Assembly (NCBI RefSeq): GCF_938029485.1
Contig: NZ_CALHGC010000192.1
Coordinates: 1 to 6,122, forward strand
Reading direction: 5' to 3'
Source: an uncultured Treponema sp.
GTDB taxonomy: Bacteria; Spirochaetota; Spirochaetia; Treponematales; Treponemataceae
DNA length: 6,122 bases
In this document: positions 1-4,529 of the stretch, one piece after another
Position numbering within the stretch: position 1 is the first letter of the stretch
How the letters are laid out: each line of letters begins with the position of its first letter
The notes under the pieces: generated by a model
Told to the model about the DNA's origin: nothing
Database searches by the model: none
The model's input: the letters and a program-made list of their open reading frames with translations, nothing else
Program-made: the position numbers and the translations under genes

Positions 1-942
1 GAAGCTGAATTCGGTGGAAGTGCTGCTGATGCGCGGTATATTTTTATTCATGGCAGTATTTGTAATAAAGAACTCGTCGGAAATATTTTTGGAAAATATA
101 ACATTGATTCTGTAGTACACTTTGCGGCAGAAAGCCATGTAGACCGTTCTATCTTGGGACCGGAAGTTTTTTTACAGACAAATGTACTCGGTACTTTCAC
201 GTTGTTGGAAGCAGCAAAAAAGGCATGGCAAAAGAGCGCTGGTTCTATGCGGGATGATGTGCTGTTTCACCATATCAGTACTGATGAAGTATACGGCTCT
301 CTTGGTGTAGAAGGCTATTTTCAAGAAACTACACCGTATAATCCCCGTTCTCCTTATTCTGCGAGCAAGGCATCAAGCGATCATTTAGTAAAGGCATATT
401 TTCATACGTATGGGTTGCCTGTTACCGTGTCAAATTGTTCAAACAATTACGGTCCGTTTCAGTTTCCGGAAAAACTTATTCCGCTGATGGTTTTGAATAT
501 GCTTGAAGGAAAGCCGCTGCCTGTCTATGGTGATGGTATGCAAATACGCGACTGGATATATGTTGAAGATCATAACCGCGCCGTGCAGCTTATCATGCAA
601 AAGGGGCGGGTAGGTGAAACCTACAATATAGGCGGTGAAAATGAATGGGCAAATATTAAGCTGTTACATAAACTGATCGAAATTGTCTCTAAAAAAGCCG
701 GCCTAAATGAAGAAAAGATTATCGCTCTTATAACCCATGTAACCGACCGGCTTGGGCATGATCGGCGCTATGCCATCGATTGTACAAAGCTTAAAACGGA
801 ATTGGGCTGGCAGCGTATATTCGATTTTGAAACGGGGCTTGCTCATACCGTTGATTGGTATTTACAGAATAAAGATTGGATTGAAAATGTCCGTTCCGGT
901 GAGTACCGTAAGTGGATTGAAAAAAATTATAGCAGACGGTAA
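1..942 (+). CDS. rfbB: dTDP-glucose 4,6-dehydratase, 5'-truncated by window edge
   Basis: The frame is open from base 1 to the TAA at 940-942 (313 residues visible). By comparison with the ~340-360-residue family, roughly 40 N-terminal residues, including the glycine-rich NAD-binding loop, lie outside the window. What remains reads as a short-chain dehydrogenase/reductase of the RmlB type. VVHFAAESHVDRSI is at fragment residues 38-51, the catalytic TDE motif has D95 and E96, and the YSASK motif has Y119 and K123. Further conserved strings are NCSNNYGP, FPEKLIPL, QIRDWIYVEDH and YNIGG. The enzyme converts dTDP-glucose to dTDP-4-keto-6-deoxyglucose in the cytoplasm, the second step towards dTDP-rhamnose for surface glycans. 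A TTG within the fragment (154) is not a real start, because strong homology continues upstream of it. One oddity is that the usual DRPGHDRRYAID string reads DRLGHDRRYAID here (Leu at fragment residue 251). No other rml gene is visible downstream. Confidence 0.96.
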   Translation, partial: EAEFGGSAADARYIFIHGSICNKELVGNIFGKYNIDSVVHFAAESHVDRSILGPEVFLQTNVLGTFTLLEAAKKAWQKSAGSMRDDVLFHHISTDEVYGSLGVEGYFQETTPYNPRSPYSASKASSDHLVKAYFHTYGLPVTVSNCSNNYGPFQFPEKLIPLMVLNMLEGKPLPVYGDGMQIRDWIYVEDHNRAVQLIMQKGRVGETYNIGGENEWANIKLLHKLIEIVSKKAGLNEEKIIALITHVTDRLGHDRRYAIDCTKLKTELGWQRIFDFETGLAHTVDWYLQNKDWIENVRSGEYRKWIEKNYSRR

Positions 943-991
943 GACATAATATCAAAATTTAAAAAATGATGGAGATGACTTTCTTTCAATG

Positions 992-1017
992 TCTCTCTCT
1001 TCCTCCTCTCCCTCTTT
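992..1017 (+). other. 26-bp uninterrupted pyrimidine tract in the rfbB-downstream gap
   Basis: The 107-bp gap between rfbB and the next gene (943-1049) contains an unbroken run of 26 C/T bases, preceded by a shorter run at 979-987. No hairpin with a T-run was found, so rfbB has no visible intrinsic terminator here. No good -35/-10 pair was recognised for the next gene either. Such strand-asymmetric tracts can form triplex DNA or unstructured RNA, but nothing in the sequence shows that this one does. Confidence 0.5.
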
Positions 1018-1049
1018 AAAAATCCTCCAAAATAGTATATGCTTTCCTC

Positions 1050-1667
1050 ATGAGTGATGCAAAAACCGACAGAGATTTTCTTTTTGCGCTCGATTATATA
1101 TTAAATAGGGCGAATGTACGTGAAATCGATGCATTTGCTGCAGCGGTTGAACGGCGGCAAGGTCAGCTGGCTGGGGCGGTAAACGGCACTATTCCGTTTA
1201 CTCCCGAAGAAGCCGCAAAGAAAATGTCGGAATCGATCTATGCTTCTATCGATGCGAGTATGGATGGAGTTCGGCATACTTTTCGCGATTATGCCGCGGA
1301 TATTTTGCAAAAAGAAGCTCCCGGACTTTCTAAAGAGCAGATCATCGAGCTTGTTGACTCATGGATTCCTCAGTCGGGCGGTTTGCACGGCAAATCTCAT
1401 CGTGCTTCTTTAGCAAAGAATGGTTCCGTACAGGGGATGCCTGCCGACCTGTTATACGAGATGGTTATACAGTTTGTTTCCTATAGTTTGGGAGAGATGC
1501 CGATTGAAACACAACGCAGTCTTACCGCTGCGATGCATAATTGGACAGAGTCTTATTGGCGCCGGTTTCCCACCGGTGTAAAGCAAGAGATAAAAGCCTT
1601 TTTGAACGGAGAGATAACATCCGGAGAGTTTCAAAGCCATGTACGTGAGCTGTTGGGTCTAGTATAA
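1050..1667 (+). CDS. conserved-looking hypothetical protein, 205 aa
   Basis: I do not recognise this protein. The frame starts at ATG 1050, with an in-frame stop upstream at 1017-1019 that limits any extension, and it ends with TAA at 1665-1667. No Shine-Dalgarno precedes the ATG (CTTTCCTC lies directly upstream), so initiation would be weak or of another kind, but no better in-frame start was found. The protein has no signal peptide or membrane segment and is rich in predicted helix. The N-terminal ~60 residues are charged (DRDFLFALDYILNRANVREIDAF). A central stretch (about residues 85-135) includes LSKEQIIELVDSWIP and HGKSHRASLAKNG. The C-terminal third (about 140-205) contains paired aromatics (YWRRFP) and ends in a helix-like LNGEITSGEFQSHVRELL. 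It is followed after 15 bp by a small gene in the same direction, which suggests a two-gene unit. Coding status is supported by length, balanced composition and synteny with the SD-led downstream gene. Confidence 0.75.
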   Translation: MSDAKTDRDFLFALDYILNRANVREIDAFAAAVERRQGQLAGAVNGTIPFTPEEAAKKMSESIYASIDASMDGVRHTFRDYAADILQKEAPGLSKEQIIELVDSWIPQSGGLHGKSHRASLAKNGSVQGMPADLLYEMVIQFVSYSLGEMPIETQRSLTAAMHNWTESYWRRFPTGVKQEIKAFLNGEITSGEFQSHVRELLGLV

Positions 1668-1682
1668 GAGAATGGAGAAAAT

Positions 1683-1904
1683 ATGCAGAAAAATGAACAG
1701 TCGTTCGAACCATGGACAGGATATTATAAAATAGAGCACTTCGATACCGAACATCAAGCTACGGAAAAAGAACTCTTCGATACGGTATTTGCCAAGTTGG
1801 AAAAAATACAAAGGCAAGCCGTGCTTGAAAAAATTCAGAAAGCGGAAGCTCAGCTTGCACATCTGGAGAATGAATTGAACGTGTTCTTAGCAAGAATGCA
1901 ATAA
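1683..1904 (+). CDS. small coiled-coil-like hypothetical protein, 73 aa
   Basis: The start is set by a GGAG Shine-Dalgarno at 1674-1677, five bases before ATG 1683. The stop is TAA at 1902-1904. The gene begins 15 bp after the stop of the 205-aa protein and is probably cotranscribed with it. The first ~25 residues are polar with several aromatics (FEPWTGYYKIEHFD). From about residue 27 to the end the protein is a charged amphipathic helix with heptad-like spacing of Leu, Val and Ile (KELFDTVFAKLEKIQ, AQLAHLENELNVFL), typical of a short coiled coil. There is no signal peptide, membrane segment or recognisable domain. It could be a partner or oligomerisation factor for its upstream neighbour, but that is inference from adjacency only. 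Confidence 0.7.
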   Translation: MQKNEQSFEPWTGYYKIEHFDTEHQATEKELFDTVFAKLEKIQRQAVLEKIQKAEAQLAHLENELNVFLARMQ

Positions 1905-1925
1905 GAGTACCCTGTTATGAAAAAA

Positions 1926-3344
1926 TTACTGATACATATCATCTAGTGAAATCCGAATCGCACGATTATCTTTCAAGTCATCAAACCACTTTGTATAACC
2001 CGACAATGAGAATAGCATATACTTTGTTATGGTATATTTTGAAGACAGTACATTCGATCGGCGTAACAAAGTTTCATATACTCTTCGGTCAAGTTTTTCA
2101 TTTTTAAATTTACACTCTCCTACGACTGCTTTGTTTTCTATTTCCGATAGGGCAACCACATCGATATCAGCCGACTGCCCCATTTTTTTCCCATCGTCAT
2201 TCACAATAGTTTCCGTCCCCCACCAGCTGCCGACTGATGTAATAAAGCAACCAAATTCTCCTAAAATGCCATGTTGCAACGTGTAATATCTACACATATC
2301 CTCAAATACGGTACCCATGAAAAAATGCAAAAACGGTTTTACAACCTTCGTATAATACAGTTCTCCCTGTCCCATCTCTATTACGCTGGTAGCCTTTGGA
2401 ATGAATGTATACCAGAATTTAAACATAGAGTCTTTTAAAACATACTGACTTTTCTTTTTATTTTTCTCTTCCGTTATGCATCTTTTCTTTTCTATTAGGC
2501 CTACACTTATCAATTTCTCCAAAGAATAGAGGACGGTTGGTTCTTTCTCTCCTATTCCGTTTGCTATACTATTAACCGTATTTTTTCCGGATGCAACCTG
2601 TTCGATGATATTATTCACAAGTGTTATATCGGAAAATTCCTGCGTTAAAAGATTTCTTGTTTCATCATATAAATATCCGTCCGTGCGAAAGAATAATCTT
2701 ATAATATTTTTATCAATGCTCTTTGTTGGATCAATCATTGACAGATATTTTGCCACACCGCCGGTAATTCCATAACAGAGCGCCTTATCTTTATATGAGT
2801 ACTTCGGCACAAATTTTGCCGAATCCAAATAATCAAAGGCTTCCAATTTTATTTGAGAATCACGCCGACCGAATAACGGACTTTTTTCGCTCAGTACTTT
2901 ACTTTCCATAAAACTCAAAGCCGAACCGCATAAAATGATTTTTAAATTTTTATCCTGCCATATCGTATCAATATACTTCTGTAATATAGAAAGGAGGCCT
3001 TCGTCTTTTTCCGCCCAATACGGCAATTCATCTATTACAAGCACTGTTTTTTCGCCGGATATATTTTTAGCAATAAAATCAAATACAGCCTCGACTGTCG
3101 TAAAGTTTATACCTTCGACTCCCGGCAAAAACATTTCCGTTACCTGTTCGGAAAACAATTCCAGATTTCTTTCTTTTCCCACTTTGGTAGCTGTATAGAA
3201 AATAGTCTTTTTATCTTTTACAAATTCCGCAATAAGAGTAGACTTACCGATACGTCTGCGTCCGTATATAACTGTCATTCCTATCCCATCTTTTTCATAA
3301 AATTCATTAAGGTAGGATAATTCTTTTTCTCTTCCAATAAACAT
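1926..3344 (-). CDS. AAA/STAND-type ATPase with C-terminal DUF234-like nuclease-fold domain
   Basis: This 472-aa protein starts at ATG 3342-3344 with a GAGGA Shine-Dalgarno at 3352-3356 and a seven-base spacer. It has the hallmarks of the 'archaeal ATPase' family found widely in bacteria. These are FIGREKEL at the N-terminus, Walker A GRRRIGKST (28-36), Walker B VLVIDELPY (D105, E106), a sensor-like LCGSALSFM (138-146) and PLFGRR (156-161). A middle section near residues 230-295 resembles a winged helix (VNSIANGIGEKEPTVLYSLEKLISVGLIE). The C-terminal part (from about 305, FKFWYTFIP) matches the DUF234 type and ends with DIDVVAL, then GECKFK. D395, E410 and K412 fit a PD-(D/E)xK nuclease signature. 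Its cellular role is not established. Families of this kind are often patchily distributed, and a DNA-related or defence role is only a guess. The gene is intact, convergent with the 73-aa gene (21 bp gap), AT-richer than its neighbours and preceded by a repeat array. Confidence 0.9.
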   Translation of the reverse strand: MFIGREKELSYLNEFYEKDGIGMTVIYGRRRIGKSTLIAEFVKDKKTIFYTATKVGKERNLELFSEQVTEMFLPGVEGINFTTVEAVFDFIAKNISGEKTVLVIDELPYWAEKDEGLLSILQKYIDTIWQDKNLKIILCGSALSFMESKVLSEKSPLFGRRDSQIKLEAFDYLDSAKFVPKYSYKDKALCYGITGGVAKYLSMIDPTKSIDKNIIRLFFRTDGYLYDETRNLLTQEFSDITLVNNIIEQVASGKNTVNSIANGIGEKEPTVLYSLEKLISVGLIEKKRCITEEKNKKKSQYVLKDSMFKFWYTFIPKATSVIEMGQGELYYTKVVKPFLHFFMGTVFEDMCRYYTLQHGILGEFGCFITSVGSWWGTETIVNDDGKKMGQSADIDVVALSEIENKAVVGECKFKNEKLDRRVYETLLRRSNVLSSKYTITKYMLFSLSGYTKWFDDLKDNRAIRISLDDMYQ

Positions 3345-3379
3345 ATTGATATCCTCGCAAATAAATACGCCGCCATGAA

Positions 3380-3442
3380 ATTTTATTCAAATTGATTTTA
3401 TTCAAATTGATCTGAATAAAATCTAGCATATTTTATTCAGAT
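3380..3442. repeat. Array of four ATTTTATTCA-type motifs upstream of the ATPase gene
   Basis: Two direct copies of ATTTTATTCAAATTGA sit at 3380-3395 and 3395-3410, an exact 15-bp period sharing one base. They are followed by a perfect inverted pair with 13-bp arms, ATCTGAATAAAAT at 3410-3422 and ATTTTATTCAGAT at 3430-3442, separated by seven bases. All four share the ten-base core ATTTTATTCA on one strand or the other. The array lies 36-98 bp upstream of the ATPase start, on its 5' side, where an operator or promoter would be. Read on the - strand the copies give TTGAAT and TAAAAT strings, so promoter elements could be embedded, but no pair with good spacing was found. Autoregulation or a recombination or mobility end are both possible. 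Confidence 0.8.
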
Positions 3443-3593
3443 TTTCAAGCTTCCAAATGGCAATGAGATATTGGATACCTCTAAAAATTTCAGTTTTTTG
3501 CAGATGCCCTGTTATTATTAACTTCTACGCTCATGCCTCAAAGTGTTTGATTCATTTACATCCTCCTTTTCATAATCTCCATGTCAGCCGTAC
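3443..3593 (-). other. Non-coding stretch with strong Shine-Dalgarno and broken mini-ORFs (gene remnant or dispersed repeat?)
   Basis: Read on the - strand, AAGGAGG (3562-3568) stands six bases before ATG 3555, as good a start signal as any in the window. The frame codes only MNQTL and stops at 3538-3540. A second tiny frame, MKRRM, starts at 3573 and its codons form the Shine-Dalgarno itself. Further along, another frame reads HLQKTEIFRGIQYLIAIWKLE before a stop near the repeat array, but it has no start. The combination suggests the preserved 5' signal of a gene whose body is lost, a leader peptide, or a dispersed genomic repeat. No protein family is recognised. Confidence 0.35.
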
Positions 3594-3622
3594 TTGACAA
3601 ATATTGAGTTTCTATCTAATAT
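3594..3622 (+). promoter_or_regulatory. Sigma70-type promoter of the TetR-family gene
   Basis: TTGACA at 3594-3599 is a perfect -35 consensus. It is followed by exactly 17 bases and then TAATAT at 3617-3622, one base off the -10 consensus. Transcription would start near 3629-3631, about 30 bases before the GTG start of the repressor. The -10 element lies inside the left arm of the dyad described at 3617-3642, so a protein bound there would block RNA polymerase. Confidence 0.8.
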
Positions 3623-3642
3623 TAAATTATAATTCAGTATTA
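3617..3642. promoter_or_regulatory. Candidate TetR operator 1 (autoregulatory), imperfect 26-bp dyad
   Basis: The arms TAATATTAAA (3617-3626) and TTCAGTATTA (3633-3642) are inverted relative to each other with 8 of 10 matching bases, around the spacer TTATAA. The dyad covers the -10 box and the likely transcription start of the repressor gene. It matches the 26-bp core (4471-4496) of the palindrome before the ABC gene at 21 of 26 positions with no gaps, which makes it a likely recognition site of the adjacent TetR protein. Confidence 0.65.
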
Positions 3643-3659
3643 AAGGAAACACTCCAACT

Positions 3660-4229
3660 GTGCAGGTACTAAAAGAAGAAATCAGAAACAGGATACTGAC
3701 AGCTGCTGAAAAAATATTTTATGAACAAGACTTCAGAAGCGCCAAGCTCACCGATATTGCGGAAGAGGCTGATATTCCTGTTGCGCTGATTTATACCTAT
3801 TTCAAAAATAAGGAAGTTTTATTCGATGCGGTTGTTGCAGACGTGAACGAACATTTTACAGATGCGCTTGAACAAGAAGAAGCACTAAAGTCGGGATCGC
3901 CGTCACAGCGGTTTGAAAAAGGAGGTGCGGAGTACGTGCACGGGTTGTTGCAAAATCATGTAAAGCTTGTGATCCTGATGGATAAAAGCGCCGGCACCAA
4001 GCACGCCGGAGCAAAAGACCGGTGGGTTGAACGGCTGCAGCTGCATATCGAAAAAGGAGCAGCGCGGTTTGCACACGGCTCGTATGATCCGGCGCTGTTT
4101 CACATCCTTTCAAATAATTATGTTGAAGGGCTTTTGGAAATTGCACGCCATTACAAAAACGATGACTGGGCGATGGAAATGCTTTCTTTAATGAATCGCT
4201 GCTATTATCACGGAGTTGAATCGCTGTAA
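3660..4229 (+). CDS. TetR/AcrR-family transcriptional repressor
   Basis: This 189-aa protein has the usual length for the family. The N-terminal DNA-binding domain is clear: RILTAAEKIFYEQDF (11-25), then the helix-turn-helix LTDIAEEADIPVALIYTYFKNKEVLF (30-55), matching the family pattern of T-x-x-I-A-x-x-A-G/D-I/V ... Y-x-Y-F-x-x-K-E-x-L-F. The C-terminal ligand-binding and dimerisation part (about 60-189) is divergent, as usual, so the inducer cannot be named. The start is GTG 3660. An AAAGGA at 3642-3647 serves as a Shine-Dalgarno with a rather long spacer of 12 bases, so modest expression is likely. The gene has a strong promoter overlapped by a dyad and is followed 300 bp downstream by an ABC exporter with a matching palindrome. 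The natural model is that it represses itself and the exporter until an exporter substrate or related small molecule is bound. Confidence 0.93.
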   Translation: MQVLKEEIRNRILTAAEKIFYEQDFRSAKLTDIAEEADIPVALIYTYFKNKEVLFDAVVADVNEHFTDALEQEEALKSGSPSQRFEKGGAEYVHGLLQNHVKLVILMDKSAGTKHAGAKDRWVERLQLHIEKGAARFAHGSYDPALFHILSNNYVEGLLEIARHYKNDDWAMEMLSLMNRCYYHGVESL

Positions 4230-4436
4230 ACACGGTGTGTTCCTTAAAATTCGACAGCCGAACAAAATATAATTTTGGAGGCGGGCGAATTCGTGCGCGG
4301 AACGCGCATACGTCAATAAGCGATGTTTGCCGAACGGCAAACTCGCAGTGTTTTTCAGCCACGCTATTTCAGCGGCTGAAAATAAACCTTCGTATTTATA
4401 AAAAACCGGTATGACCTTTTTCCGGCAAATGAAAAG
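4230..4436. other. Intergenic region with three stem-loops, no supported gene
   Basis: Between the repressor stop and the terminator there is no open frame with a plausible start signal. The sequence holds TGCGCG/CGCGCA arms around GAA (4294-4308), GTTTGCCG/CGGCAAAC arms around AA (4325-4342), and TTTTCAGCC/GGCTGAAAA arms around 13 bases (4352-4382). Inside the last, TTTCAGC and GCTGAAA can also pair around a single G. The dyad centres are about 32-33 bp apart. A small hairpin AACAC-GGT-GTGTT follows the repressor stop but has no T-run. The region is GC-richer than the promoter DNA on either side. It could be a dispersed intergenic repeat or a structured 3' RNA. Confidence 0.5.
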
Positions 4437-4463
4437 GCTTTATCGTTCGGTAAAGCTTTTTTT
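4437..4463 (+). terminator. Rho-independent terminator between tetR-family gene and ABC gene
   Basis: The stem GCTTTATC (4437-4444) pairs with GGTAAAGC (4449-4456), with one T-G wobble, around the loop GTTC. It is followed at once by seven Ts (4457-4463). An A-run (AAAA, 4432-4435) precedes the stem, so it may be partly bidirectional. It ends transcription from the repressor promoter just before the palindrome and ABC gene, so the exporter needs its own promoter. Confidence 0.8.
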
Positions 4464-4467
4464 AGAA

Positions 4468-4499
4468 GAATAATATTGAATATTTATTCAATATTATTC
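4468..4499. promoter_or_regulatory. Candidate TetR operator 2: near-perfect 32-bp palindrome before the ABC gene
   Basis: The 15-base arms at 4468-4482 and 4485-4499 are exact reverse complements (GAATAATATTGAATA and TATTCAATATTATTC), separated by only TT. The site ends 30 bp before the ABC start codon. A two-base centre and lack of a T-run argue against a terminator, and a symmetric AT-rich dyad fits binding of a dimeric repressor. Its core (4471-4496) aligns without gaps to the dyad at the repressor promoter. No convincing -35/-10 pair was found around it. A TACAAT at 4513-4518 is too close to the ribosome binding site to be trusted. Confidence 0.75.
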
Positions 4500-4529
4500 A
4501 GGTTTATTTAAATACAATAGGAGATCGAG

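Noticed and set aside
154..156. TTG as the start of rfbB
   Set aside because: The conserved VVHFAAESHVDRSI segment precedes it in the same frame, so the gene continues to the left beyond the window.
3380..3442. The ATTTTATTCA array as a CRISPR or as further TetR operators
   Set aside because: There are no spacers of regular length, and the motif shares only a short TTATTCA string with the two 26-bp dyads, too little in AT-rich DNA to claim the same binding protein.
4231..4243. Small hairpin right after the repressor stop codon as a terminator
   Set aside because: It has only five base pairs and is followed by CCTTAAAA rather than a T-run.
3856..4362. 168-aa open frame on the - strand across the repressor gene and its downstream region
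   Set aside because: It lies antisense to a clear TetR-family gene, has no family features or Shine-Dalgarno, and is rich in residues produced by reading another gene's complement.
4468..4499. The palindrome before the ABC gene as a terminator
   Set aside because: It is AT-only apart from two bases per arm, has a two-base centre and no following T-run. A proper terminator stands just upstream at 4437-4463.
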